35,824 nt of DNA, taken from NCBI GenBank assembly GCA_025774845.1, contig JALGZP010000021.1:1-35824 (forward strand). Direction: 5' to 3'. This document shows positions 7,618-15,923 of the stretch, in pieces (within the stretch, counting starts at the first letter, position 1; every line of letters begins with the position of its first letter). The translations under genes and the position numbers were made by a program. Source of the DNA: a bacterium. Lineage in GTDB: Bacteria; Arandabacterota; Arandabacteria; Arandabacterales; Arandabacteraceae. The notes under the pieces were generated by a model. It searched no databases. It was not told where the DNA came from and saw only the letters and a program-made list of their open reading frames with translations.

Positions 7618-8633
7618 ACTTTTCGCGTCTCCATGTACATCTTCCTGTAATACTCCTTGAACTCTCCGCTCTTTATCTTCTCCCACCATCCCCTGTTATT
7701 CAAATACCAGTCCAGGGTTGTCTCGAGACCCTTCTCGAAGTCGACTTCCGCTTTCCAGCCGAGGGTCGAGTTGATCGTCTCGGTGTTGACTGCGTGTCTC
7801 CGGACATGGCCGGGGCGGTCGGTGACCCTCTTCAGGAGATCATGCGGCTTCCCGAGCGCCTTGAGAATTCGGTCCGCCACCTGGAGTACGCTCAGTTCTA
7901 TCCCGCTTCCGATATTGAGCACGTTCCCCTCCAGACCCTTGGCATTCATCACAAGTTCAAGGGCTTTCACATGATCCGTCACGTATATCCAATCACGCGT
8001 GTTCTCTCCTGTCCCATAGACCGGGAGATTCATGTCATCCATCGCATTGGTTATGAAAAGGGGAATCATTTTCTCGGGGTACTGGTTGGGGCCATAGTTG
8101 TTGCTGCATCTGGTTATTATGACGGGCGTCCCGTAGGTCACGAAGAATGAGTAGGCCAGCCGGTCGGCACCCGCCTTGCTCGCAGCATAGGGACTCTGCG
8201 GCATCAGAGGCGAATCCTCCCGTGAAGGTTCCTCGACCGCGTCACCGTAGACCTCGTCGGTTGAGATCTGAATGAACTTCGGTATCCCGAGCTTCCTCGT
8301 AGCCTCAAGCAATACGTATGTACCATAGACATCAGTCGTTATGAAGCTCGCCGGATCGCCTATCGACCGGTCCACGTGTGTCTCGGCCGCAAAGTTAAGA
8401 ATGCAGTCACACCCAGCGACCGCTTCCTCGACGACCTTCTCATCGCAGATATCGCCGTGGATGAACCTGTACCTGGGATTGTCCTCGATATCCTTCAGAT
8501 TTTCGAGATTGCCCGCATAGGTGAGTTTATCAAGGACAACAACATCGATATCATCATGCGTGTTGAGCATATATCTGGTGAAGTTGCTTCCTATGAATCC
8601 GGCGCCGCCTGTTATGAGTATCTTACGCGGCAT
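7614..8633 (-). CDS. rfbB: dTDP-glucose 4,6-dehydratase
   Basis: This 339-aa SDR makes dTDP-4-keto-6-deoxyglucose from dTDP-glucose, the branch point to dTDP-rhamnose and amino-deoxy sugars. The subfamily signature is complete: [37 protein letters not shown], the active-site ISTDEVYGD with the Asp/Glu pair, YAASKAGAD with the catalytic Tyr and Lys, and [15 protein letters not shown]. The length is close to the family usual. It starts 2 nt after the cupin gene and overlaps the next gene by 4 nt (ATGA). Glucose-1-phosphate thymidylyltransferase (rmlA) and the final reductase (rmlD) are not in the window, so they must lie elsewhere or the product is not rhamnose. Confidence 0.93.
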   Translation of the reverse strand: MPRKILITGGAGFIGSNFTRYMLNTHDDIDVVVLDKLTYAGNLENLKDIEDNPRYRFIHGDICDEKVVEEAVAGCDCILNFAAETHVDRSIGDPASFITTDVYGTYVLLEATRKLGIPKFIQISTDEVYGDAVEEPSREDSPLMPQSPYAASKAGADRLAYSFFVTYGTPVIITRCSNNYGPNQYPEKMIPLFITNAMDDMNLPVYGTGENTRDWIYVTDHVKALELVMNAKGLEGNVLNIGSGIELSVLQVADRILKALGKPHDLLKRVTDRPGHVRRHAVNTETINSTLGWKAEVDFEKGLETTLDWYLNNRGWWEKIKSGEFKEYYRKMYMETRKV

Positions 8634-8635
8634 TA

Positions 8636-9097
8636 CTAGCCGTCCTTTCTATTCCAGTCATACGGTACTTCCCCGCCGTGAGGATCGATCCTGTACTCAT
8701 CCGGGCTCTCATAGTTATAAACCTCGGTGGGGCAGTTTACGAGGTAACCGGGTCCGGGTCCCACCGCCGTGACCCCGTGCACCACAAGCGGCGGAATTAC
8801 GATCAGCATCGGGTTGAGCTCGCCAATGAAGAACTCGTTTATCTCACCATATGTCTTTGAGTCCTCTCGCTGGTCGTACAGCACAACCTTGAGCATCCCC
8901 TTGACGACCGTGAAATTGTCCGTTTGCTTCTTGTGATAATGCCAGCCCTTCACCACACCCGGATACGCGACCGAAAGATAGACCTGCCCGAATTGCTTGA
9001 ATATCTCGTCATCGCTCCTCAACATCTCCATGAGGAAGCCCCGTTCATCGGGGATCACTTTGAGTTTCTTCGTAGTGACACCTTCGATCATGGGCAT
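8636..9097 (-). CDS. RmlC-like dTDP-sugar epimerase/isomerase (cupin)
   Basis: This 153-aa cupin resembles dTDP-4-dehydrorhamnose 3,5-epimerase: DERGFLMEML at residues 17-26, a jelly-roll core, IPPLVVHGVTAVGP and YNYESPDEYRIDP near the C-terminus. The active-site strand reads KGWHYHKKQTD (His53 and His55), where classical RmlC has RGLHYQ. It therefore belongs to a divergent RmlC subgroup whose activity may be single epimerisation or isomerisation. ATG 9097 is chosen because GGAGGGG sits about 6 nt upstream; an upstream in-frame start would overlap ugd by some 40 nt and has no such site. The neighbours are ugd (1 nt gap) and rfbB (2 nt gap). The rfbB product is the expected substrate. Confidence 0.8.
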   Translation of the reverse strand: MPMIEGVTTKKLKVIPDERGFLMEMLRSDDEIFKQFGQVYLSVAYPGVVKGWHYHKKQTDNFTVVKGMLKVVLYDQREDSKTYGEINEFFIGELNPMLIVIPPLVVHGVTAVGPGPGYLVNCPTEVYNYESPDEYRIDPHGGEVPYDWNRKDG

Positions 9098-9098
9098 C

Positions 9099-10415
9099 TT
9101 ACCCCTCCCTGGGCCTGCGTCCCACGCTGAAGTACTCAAATCCGAGCTCTTTCATCCGCGGAGGTTCGTATATGTTTCTGCAGTCTATGAGTACCGGTGA
9201 TTTCATGAGGCTCTTGATCTTGTCGAGATCGAGATCTCTGAATTCATTCCATTCGGTGACAAAGACGGCCGCATCCGCACCCTTGACCGCTTCAAAGACA
9301 TCCTCACAGAAAGTAACATCCTTTACGAAGGTCTTTGCCTCCTCCATCGCAACGGGATCGTAACCCGTAAGCGCAGCGCCCATCCGCTGAAGATCCTTGG
9401 CCATATCGATCGCCGGCGCCTCTCTCAAGTCGTCCGTGTCCGGTTTGAATGCGAAGCCGAGAATGGCGATCGTCTTGCCTTTGACACCACCCATGGCTTC
9501 ATCGATCTTTGCTACCATATTGCGCCGCTGCTCGTCGTTAACCGTGATCGCAGCTTTTACAATTCTCAAGTCGTAGCCCGCGGCCTCGGCAGTCTTAACG
9601 AGCGCCCGGGTATCCTTCGGGAAGCATGATCCGCCGTAGCCGGCGCCCGCACGCAGGAACTTGGGCCCGATCCTCTCATCGAGCCCCATCGCCCGGGAGA
9701 CGACCGATACATCTGCATGGATCCTCTCGCATATGCTTGCGATTTCATTTATGAAAGAGATCTTGGTTGCCAGAAAAGCATTGGAAGCATACTTGATCAT
9801 TTCGGATGTCTTCACATCCGTATCAACCACCGGAGTATTTTCAAGGATCAGCGGACGGTAGATCTCCGTCATCACCTTGAGTGCCCGTTCGGTCGAAGCA
9901 CCGAGTACGATCCTGTCCGGCTTCATGAAATCCTCAATCGCCGAACCCTCACGCAAAAACTCGGGGTTCGAGACAACATCGAAATCATGCCCGCTGGTCG
10001 AGGTTATCTCAATTATGCCCTGGACCAGATCACACGTTCCGGCAGGTACCGTGCTCTTCATTACGACTATCTTGTAGCCGTTGAGATGCTCACCGACACT
10101 CTTTGCAACCATCTCGACATACGAGAGATCCGCCTGCCCCTCATCGCTCATCGGAGTACCGACGGCGACAAATATGACCGTGGATTCCTCGATCCCCGTA
10201 TTGACATCAGTCGAGAACGAAAGCCTTCCCCGCTCGACGTTTCGCTTGACGATCTCCTGGAGACCCGGCTCGTAAAACGGTACCTCCGAGTTTTCAAGGC
10301 TGGAGATCTTCGATTCGTCGATGTCCACACACCTGACCACATTGCCGAAGTCGGCCAGGCAGGCACCCGTCACGAGCCCAACATAACCCGTTCCTGCAAC
10401 ACAAATATTATACAT
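9099..10415 (-). CDS. ugd: UDP-glucose 6-dehydrogenase
   Basis: The 438-aa enzyme oxidises UDP-glucose to UDP-glucuronic acid with two NAD+. It has an N-terminal Rossmann fold (VAGTGYVGLVTGACLADFG), the central FLREGSAIEDF segment, the catalytic Cys264 in GYGGSCFPKDT, and a C-terminal Rossmann-like domain (ILGFAFKPDTDDLREAPA). The GGSCFPKD motif is that of UDP-glucose dehydrogenases. UDP-GlcNAc/ManNAc dehydrogenases of the WbpA/WecC type usually carry GGHCIPVD, so this is not a convincing WbpA. It is the first gene of the nine-gene sugar operon and has AGGAGG 4 nt upstream of ATG 10415. The product feeds the UXS-like enzyme two genes on. Confidence 0.94.
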   Translation of the reverse strand: MYNICVAGTGYVGLVTGACLADFGNVVRCVDIDESKISSLENSEVPFYEPGLQEIVKRNVERGRLSFSTDVNTGIEESTVIFVAVGTPMSDEGQADLSYVEMVAKSVGEHLNGYKIVVMKSTVPAGTCDLVQGIIEITSTSGHDFDVVSNPEFLREGSAIEDFMKPDRIVLGASTERALKVMTEIYRPLILENTPVVDTDVKTSEMIKYASNAFLATKISFINEIASICERIHADVSVVSRAMGLDERIGPKFLRAGAGYGGSCFPKDTRALVKTAEAAGYDLRIVKAAITVNDEQRRNMVAKIDEAMGGVKGKTIAILGFAFKPDTDDLREAPAIDMAKDLQRMGAALTGYDPVAMEEAKTFVKDVTFCEDVFEAVKGADAAVFVTEWNEFRDLDLDKIKSLMKSPVLIDCRNIYEPPRMKELGFEYFSVGRRPREG

Positions 10416-10484
10416 ACGCCCTCCTGAAAGTTCCTTCTTATCCCTATTCGGCGTTTAGGATATGTACCATAAGAGTTTACTTAA

Positions 10485-10516
10485 CGGGGCTTTACAAGTC
10501 AAAGCCTAAAGCCCCG
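10485..10516 (-). terminator. Terminator-like hairpin after the transporter gene
   Basis: CGGGGCTTTA (10485-10494) and TAAAGCCCCG (10507-10516) form a perfect 10-bp stem with a 12-nt loop, starting 3 nt beyond the transporter stop. The 3' flank on the minus strand (GTTAAGTAAAC) lacks a real T-tract, so this may be a weak intrinsic terminator or an RNA-stabilising hairpin. It separates the transporter from the sugar operon. Confidence 0.6.
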
Positions 10517-10519
10517 AGA

Positions 10520-11824
10520 CTAGTGCCACACGAGCCAGATGAAGGCGGAACCCGCAATTGTGGCCGCAAGGGTGAATGGGAGCCCGATCTTCACGAACTC
10601 GCCAAATGAGGTCTTGTGCCCGTACCTGGCAAGATAGCCGACTGCGACTATATTGGCGGCGGCTCCGATCGGGGTGATGTTTCCACCGAGGCAACTTCCC
10701 ATCAGGAGACCGAATGGCAGGAGATAGGTGGATAGCCCCATTTTCGCAGCCAGCATCGACGTGACGGGAAGCATCGCCGTTATGTAGGGGACATTGTCGA
10801 CAAAGGCCGATACTGCGATTGATGTCCAGACTACGAGATTGAAGCCCAGGAAAACATTCGAGCCGATGAGCCCCTGGGCGGCTTCGGCCAGTCTCTCAAG
10901 GAGCCCTGCACGCGCAAGGACGCCGACGAAGACGAAAATACCGATCAGGAAGAATGTGGTATCCCAGTCGATCCGGCGGAGTGTCTCTCTAACATAGGTC
11001 AACTTGGCTGCGTCTGAGAACTTCCGCTCCCACCATCTCGCAACCACACCGAAGACCACACAGACAGCACCGGCGAGGAACCTAAACTCGGGATCGAAAA
11101 GCGGGGATACGGCAAGCGCAACGATCATTCCGATAAGAAGATAGGTCGGTACCCAGCTTTTGACGGTTACGGCCTCGGGCGCCGTCACAGGCTGTTTGTA
11201 CCGTCTGAACATGAGGTAGAGCACGATGAGCGAGGCGACGGCGCCGATCTCGACGGCAAAGAAGATACCGGGCTTGCCCGCCAGGACGAAGAAGTCGTTG
11301 AAGTCGAGTTTCATGTGAGCGGCGAGTATCATGCTCGGTGGATCGCCAATCAGCGTGGCTGTCCCCTGGAGGTTTGAAGAGATGGCGATCGAGATCAGGA
11401 ACGGTACCGGGGAGACCTTGAGGCGCTTTGCCATCTCAAGGGCGATTGGTGCCAGGATAAGAACAGTGGCAACGTTTTCGACGAACGCCGAGAGCAGACC
11501 CGAAAGCGCTGCAACCAGGACGATCGCCGTTCCGACCGATCCGGCCCGCCGGACAAGCGCATTGGCGAGCCGCCGTGGCACGCGTGAGACCGTAAAACTC
11601 TCCGCCACGAGAAACGTGCCCACGAAGATACCGATAACGTTCCAGTTGACGTCACGAAGCGGTGCGAGGATGTTCTCCCAGAAGGGCTCGGGGGCAAGCG
11701 TGTAGTTGAAGACGGCAAACACCACGATCCCCGCCCAGACAACCCTTGCCCTTTTCTCTTTCTGGAAGGCGAGGACTGCGTAGGAGCAGACGAAGATCAC
11801 GGCTACGAAGATGAGTGTGAGCAA
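10520..11824 (-). CDS. ArsB/NhaD/SLC13-type ion transporter (IT superfamily)
   Basis: This 434-aa inner-membrane protein has about eleven to twelve hydrophobic segments and a clear internal duplication. Each half carries a SAFV[ED]NV motif followed by a helix (SAFVENVATVLILAP and SAFVDNVPYITAMLPV). Each also has a re-entrant hairpin-like Gly/Pro motif (GTATLIGDPPSMILA and GGNITPIGAAANIVAVG). This is the layout of the ArsB/NhaD/CitM/DASS group, which moves anions or Na+/H+. The substrate cannot be decided from sequence alone; YbiR-like putative transporters and NhaD antiporters are close in pattern. It stands alone between the GH57 gene and the sugar operon, with a hairpin after its stop and a 170-nt upstream gap. 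Confidence 0.82.
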   Translation of the reverse strand: MLTLIFVAVIFVCSYAVLAFQKEKRARVVWAGIVVFAVFNYTLAPEPFWENILAPLRDVNWNVIGIFVGTFLVAESFTVSRVPRRLANALVRRAGSVGTAIVLVAALSGLLSAFVENVATVLILAPIALEMAKRLKVSPVPFLISIAISSNLQGTATLIGDPPSMILAAHMKLDFNDFFVLAGKPGIFFAVEIGAVASLIVLYLMFRRYKQPVTAPEAVTVKSWVPTYLLIGMIVALAVSPLFDPEFRFLAGAVCVVFGVVARWWERKFSDAAKLTYVRETLRRIDWDTTFFLIGIFVFVGVLARAGLLERLAEAAQGLIGSNVFLGFNLVVWTSIAVSAFVDNVPYITAMLPVTSMLAAKMGLSTYLLPFGLLMGSCLGGNITPIGAAANIVAVGYLARYGHKTSFGEFVKIGLPFTLAATIAGSAFIWLVWH

Positions 11825-11922
11825 TCGTCAAAGATCCTTGTTTGGTGCTAACGCCTTGTGGGTAGTAAACACGGCGAAACCGGCACTGTCAAGCGAAGTC
11901 ATGAGGCAGTAGCGTCGGCGAA

Positions 11923-11973
11923 GCCTTTCGGGACGCAAGCGAATGCCTTTTCTGAGCAAGCGGACCGAAAGGC
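11923..11973. repeat. Imperfect inverted repeat in the GH57-transporter gap
   Basis: GCCTTTCGG (11923-11931) and CCGAAAGGC (11965-11973) are a perfect 9-bp dyad. The similarity extends inward through GAC/TCC and GC arms, and short direct copies of GCAAGCG lie in between. It lies in the 170-nt gap between two minus-strand genes, downstream of GH57 and upstream of the transporter. It could act as a transcript-end hairpin or be a dispersed repeat. No T-run follows. Confidence 0.45.
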
Positions 11974-11994
11974 GCAGCAGCGCGCGACTCAACG

Positions 11995-14900
11995 CTATTT
12001 GAGGAGAACTACCTTGCCTTCGAAGACCGAGCCGCCGGAGGATACATGCACGAAGTAGATGCCGTCGGCGACAGGGTGGCCTGTATGGTTGAGACCGTCC
12101 CATGAGAGCGTTGGCGGACCTACCGAACCCGAGGTGACAACTCGTCGTACAAGCCTTCCCGAGAGATCGTATATCCTGGCTTCGGCACTCCCGGTGCGGG
12201 CTACCGATGGACGTAGAGCGACCGATCCTCTCGAAGGATTCGGGAAGATCAGGAGCCCACCCTGAGGTGCTTCCTCATCGGGGCTATCGATACCCGAGAA
12301 CCACGCCATATCCAGGTTCATCGAGATCACGTCGCTACCAAAGGGTGGTATCTCAACGCTCCAGCGTGGGTTTAACTCAAGCCCGAAGATGTCCTCCTCA
12401 CCGCTGATCGATGCCGGCGGGTCCGTGAAATCGAAGAGGAGGCCATTGCCGCTCTGAACATTCGTGACACCGCGCATCGAGCTCGTGAAGACCGTTGAGG
12501 TATCGCTGCCGTCCCAGTACTTGAGGAGGTCACGGCCTTTCAGTGTGACTTCAAGACAACCCGGGGAAAGACCGTTTTCGATTTCCAGCTCGACTGTCGT
12601 GGTCTGGGAGGAACTTGAAGTCAGCGTATATTCAATGCCCACCGAATGGAGTGAGGGGCTGACCCGCTTCGTGATCGAGATATCACCCAGGTTGTAGTAA
12701 AAATCAACGAACGTCGAATCCAACGTATAGCCTAAAACCATGTTGACGAGCGAGCCTGCTGACTGGCCGTCGATCCAGACCGAATCGTTGAAGCAACGCC
12801 TTCTTGCTTCATACACCCAGGTGTGGATTTCGGGGATTATCATGTTGCCGCAAAGCCAGGGATAGGCGTCGCATCCCTCCACAGCCGGGGCGTAAGCATT
12901 GTCGTTTGTGTATGGTTCCCCGTAAGTCCGCATGAAGTTCTCATTGCCGACCAACTCTTCCCCGGTCTCCAAGTCGAACCAGTAAAGCAGTCTCCCACCG
13001 TAGGTCGAAAGCACGTAGAGATCACCTGAGGTCACAAATACGATCTCATCTATACCGTCATCATTTATGTCTTCGACCTTCACCCCCTCCACACCAAGCA
13101 TGGCTTCCCTTGCGGCCCGGGCACTTACGAGAGCAGTCCGGGCAAGTTCCCACTGTGTGGTGCCGCTGATGCCTCCATAGCCGTGAACTGCAAACTCATA
13201 CTGGTGGGCAATCAAAGTGAACCAGGCGTGATCGATGAGGATCCGTGCAGGAAGCGTATCCGGCGCATGCGAGATGAAACTTGAGTGAATTGCATTGAGT
13301 GTGTCCCTGATCGTATCGAAGAACTGACGGTATGCTTCGGCGCTGGGCTCTGCGTTTTCCACAAACCAGGCATCCTCTCCCATCCATACGGCCGCACCGT
13401 CAACCACCGGTGTGATGTCTTCATAGGGTACATGATCGTTCATGAATTCGCTGTAGGTCGTGATCTTTATCCTCGGATCACCTTCAAATGCGGTCAGCAA
13501 CTTATCGAGGTTGGAAAAATCGATCACCGGATCCTCTCCCCCCTCGTAATCCCAGAGACCGGTTGCTTCCATATCTTCGTGATAGCAGACGGCATACCGG
13601 TCAGCGGTATCCTCATCGTATAGACCTCTGAGGAACCACATCACGTTTGACGTGTCACCGCTATCGATGGCGCCGTTTACCCTGCCCTCAAAATCCTTAT
13701 CATCGGTGAAAACATTGACGGACTTACCCTGGTAGGTCGTCGTTCGTACTGCGTACTCGCTACCCGTGATGCCGCTGTCCCAGAGAATGTGATCCTCGAT
13801 CTGCACGTTTTCATAACCGTTATCGGTCAGGAGCTTCACTATGTTCTGGGTCCAGACACGCTCGGGGTTCCAGAAGCTGACCGGTGAGACACCGAGGACA
13901 TCTTCGATCTGGTCCTTGTGTATGGCTATCTGGTGATGGTTGAACTGGAAGTCATCAGCAAAACTTCGCGTGGAGTAAATGATGTTCTGGATGTAGGTGC
14001 TGCCGATTATCTCAAACTGGCCGTCAGCGATGCCCTCGAGGAGTATTTCTATCGTCTCAGGATCGGACCACATGAGGTCGCTGATAAGACACCCCGAGAA
14101 ATGAATCACAAACTTGAGCGTGGGATGAGCACGCAGCGTGTTGAGGACACCCTTGTAGCAGGCTCGATTGGCCGCCTTGCCGTATGGAACAAGATTCTGG
14201 TTAGCGTGGAAGAGGAGGATCGCATCGAGTCTCCTCGCGGGCATAGTCCTGTTAATCTCAACAAGAGTGGATTCGGGCAGGCTCGGCCACCCGGCGATGT
14301 CCCGGCATGTAGCATGCACCGTGTAACTGCCATCCATCATCGGATCACCCGGTTGATCTGTCCCATCCCAGGGCACGACCAGCGTGCTTTCGGCAAAACT
14401 GCTGTCGGCGAGTACCTTCACACTCACATCGAGCGAATCACAGACCTCGAGCCACACATGGCCGGGCTCACTCAGCCGCACCGTGACGAGCGTGGAGTCC
14501 TTGAAACCGTCGTCATTGGGTGAGAACGGCGATGGCGTGGCACTGAGACCGTCTATACCGGGAGACGTTACATCCGGGGTTATGGTTACCGTGAACGGGC
14601 TTGATGAATCCGGGAGCGTTCCCGGGTTGGTAGCATCCGTTGCGAAGAGGTAGTACTCGAGCCCGACCACATCTATCCCCGATCCGGGTATGGTCACATC
14701 CCACTCGATTCCCGTTTTCCGGTGCATCACGACTTCACCATATGCCCCACCCGGGACCCGGTAAAACAGGCTCGCCCCGACAACCACGTCGTCGTCGATA
14801 TCGGCCGCTACGACAAGCGGTATATGTGCTTCCCAGGATGCCGGCGGCACATGTGAAATGACCGGTGGGCTGGAATCGACACGGTTTATCAGTATGGGTT

Positions 14901-15633
14901 GCCAGCCTGACGCAGGATCGTAGTTGCCGAGCAGGGCTTCCTGGTTTACCCCGGTCTCTGCGACCAGATCGACCACGTTCGAATCCCACTGCCCGTTGTC
15001 CCCGCCCCCGAGTACCCACTGGCCGACATTCTCAACCACCGGCCGGATTCTTCCCTGCTCGTAGCCGTTCTGACTCAACATCAGGGCCGTGTAGCGCCAG
15101 CTTGTGCCCGGTGTGCCGATTGTGCTCCTGGGTACGTCTATCGTGATCACGTCATCGCCCTGATCGGCGCTCACCGTGATCCCCGAGTAATATGTGTTGC
15201 CGGCGGCATCTACGACATGGGGCTGGAAACCATCAAACGGGGGTGCACACCAGACAACATATTCCCACCCGCTTGAAGATGAGAATTCGACGTTTCTCCG
15301 GTCGAGAGATACCGTCGAGCCGGACCCCGTCAGTCCATCTGTATCTATATAGATATCAACGCTTTGAAGCGAAAACCCCGCCCCCGAACCCCATGGATCC
15401 TCGATCTGACCGGCCACCTCGATCTCAAATCTCACGTCTGAGCCAACCGTCCGTACGGTGAGCCTTGTCATATCGAATGACCCGGCCGTGAATACGGGAT
15501 CAAGAGGATAAAGATACGTCCCGGGGCCGTAATCATCGCCCTGAGGGTCACTGAGCGTGAGTTCGTAGCAGGCAATTACCTGGGGAATCGCCATACAGAT
15601 CAATAGGATAATAAAAAAACGGCACAATCTCAT
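11995..15633 (-). CDS. Secreted GH57 glycoside hydrolase, multidomain, FlgD-like C-terminus
   Basis: From ATG 15633 the protein has 1212 residues. A signal sequence (MRLCRFFIILLICMAIPQ) ends in VIAC, which fits a lipobox, although signal peptidase I cleavage is possible. A DOMON/glucodextranase-like domain follows (about 25-225), as in amylopullulanases, then an Ig-like segment and a FlgD/CHU_C-like module (SPNDDG, about 360-460). The GH57 domain (about 468-740) shows LLFHANQN for motif 1, GQFEIIGSTY for motif 2, the nucleophile Glu591 in FWNPERVW, and the acid/base Asp687 in YHEDMEATG. Both catalytic residues are therefore present. An FG-GAP-like stretch (DINDDGIDEIVF, about 855) and a beta-rich region come next. 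The last 90 residues are a FlgD-like Ig module (FPNPSRG, IYDLSGRLVR, WDG..G..VADGIYFV). The likely role is extracellular alpha-glucan cleavage. A near-consensus promoter abuts the ATG. Confidence 0.85.
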   Translation of the reverse strand: MRLCRFFIILLICMAIPQVIACYELTLSDPQGDDYGPGTYLYPLDPVFTAGSFDMTRLTVRTVGSDVRFEIEVAGQIEDPWGSGAGFSLQSVDIYIDTDGLTGSGSTVSLDRRNVEFSSSSGWEYVVWCAPPFDGFQPHVVDAAGNTYYSGITVSADQGDDVITIDVPRSTIGTPGTSWRYTALMLSQNGYEQGRIRPVVENVGQWVLGGGDNGQWDSNVVDLVAETGVNQEALLGNYDPASGWQPILINRVDSSPPVISHVPPASWEAHIPLVVAADIDDDVVVGASLFYRVPGGAYGEVVMHRKTGIEWDVTIPGSGIDVVGLEYYLFATDATNPGTLPDSSSPFTVTITPDVTSPGIDGLSATPSPFSPNDDGFKDSTLVTVRLSEPGHVWLEVCDSLDVSVKVLADSSFAESTLVVPWDGTDQPGDPMMDGSYTVHATCRDIAGWPSLPESTLVEINRTMPARRLDAILLFHANQNLVPYGKAANRACYKGVLNTLRAHPTLKFVIHFSGCLISDLMWSDPETIEILLEGIADGQFEIIGSTYIQNIIYSTRSFADDFQFNHHQIAIHKDQIEDVLGVSPVSFWNPERVWTQNIVKLLTDNGYENVQIEDHILWDSGITGSEYAVRTTTYQGKSVNVFTDDKDFEGRVNGAIDSGDTSNVMWFLRGLYDEDTADRYAVCYHEDMEATGLWDYEGGEDPVIDFSNLDKLLTAFEGDPRIKITTYSEFMNDHVPYEDITPVVDGAAVWMGEDAWFVENAEPSAEAYRQFFDTIRDTLNAIHSSFISHAPDTLPARILIDHAWFTLIAHQYEFAVHGYGGISGTTQWELARTALVSARAAREAMLGVEGVKVEDINDDGIDEIVFVTSGDLYVLSTYGGRLLYWFDLETGEELVGNENFMRTYGEPYTNDNAYAPAVEGCDAYPWLCGNMIIPEIHTWVYEARRRCFNDSVWIDGQSAGSLVNMVLGYTLDSTFVDFYYNLGDISITKRVSPSLHSVGIEYTLTSSSSQTTTVELEIENGLSPGCLEVTLKGRDLLKYWDGSDTSTVFTSSMRGVTNVQSGNGLLFDFTDPPASISGEEDIFGLELNPRWSVEIPPFGSDVISMNLDMAWFSGIDSPDEEAPQGGLLIFPNPSRGSVALRPSVARTGSAEARIYDLSGRLVRRVVTSGSVGPPTLSWDGLNHTGHPVADGIYFVHVSSGGSVFEGKVVLLK

Positions 15634-15639
15634 ACATCT

Positions 15640-15668
15640 ATTGTACCACCAACATCCCCCCAAGTCAA
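15640..15668 (-). promoter_or_regulatory. Strong sigma-70-like promoter predicting a leaderless GH57 mRNA
   Basis: On the minus strand TTGACT (15663-15668) and TACAAT (15640-15645) each match the consensus at 5 of 6 positions and are spaced 17 nt apart. Only 6 nt separate the -10 box from ATG 15633, so transcription should begin at or within a nucleotide or two of the start codon. The TTG at 15663 that would extend the gene lies inside this promoter. Confidence 0.7.
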
Positions 15669-15672
15669 ACCG

Positions 15673-15684
15673 CGCGGGCCCGCG
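15673..15684. repeat. 12-bp GC palindrome
   Basis: CGCGGGCCCGCG is a perfect 12-bp palindrome just upstream of the GH57 -35 box. It is a possible operator or simply part of the adjacent palindromic repeat region. Confidence 0.4.
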
Positions 15685-15690
15685 GGAAGC

Positions 15691-15756
15691 TGGGGGTCAG
15701 AGCTCGAAAATTGCGTGGCCGATCCCACTGCGCGCAATTTTCGAGCTCTGACCCCA
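15691..15756. repeat. REP/MITE-like palindromic element
   Basis: Arms 15691-15715 and 15733-15756 are inverted copies of about 24-25 nt that differ by a single extra G. The outer part reads TGGGG(G)TCAGAGCTCG and the inner part AAAATTGCG, with a 17-nt loop that itself contains GTGG/CCAC. The outer sequence resembles palindromes I associate with REP elements and REP-associated tyrosine transposases in other bacteria, but this is recollection. It sits in the gap between the divergent GH57 and PAS genes. Confidence 0.8.
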
Positions 15757-15923
15757 AGGACTCCAAGGGCTAAAGGTGATGCGCTCAGTTGTCGAAAAGC
15801 ATTATGGGGAAAACGATAACTTGCGGTCCGGGAACCCGATCCCGGGCACCTTCAGGCACAGGAGCAGCCCTGGACTACCTGTAGTCACCGGCGAGCTGAC
15901 TCCACACAGCGGGGGCACGCGAA
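15757..15923. other. Spacer upstream of the PAS gene
   Basis: The gap holds one small dyad, CCGGGA (15828-15833) and TCCCGG (15840-15845), with a 6-nt loop. No convincing -35/-10 pair was found. A G-run at 15909-15913 lies about 10 nt from the PAS-gene ATG and may serve as its ribosome site. Confidence 0.35.

Noticed and set aside
15663-15663. Upstream TTG start for the GH57 gene
   Set aside because: It lies inside the -35 box of the promoter and adds residues in front of a good signal peptide.
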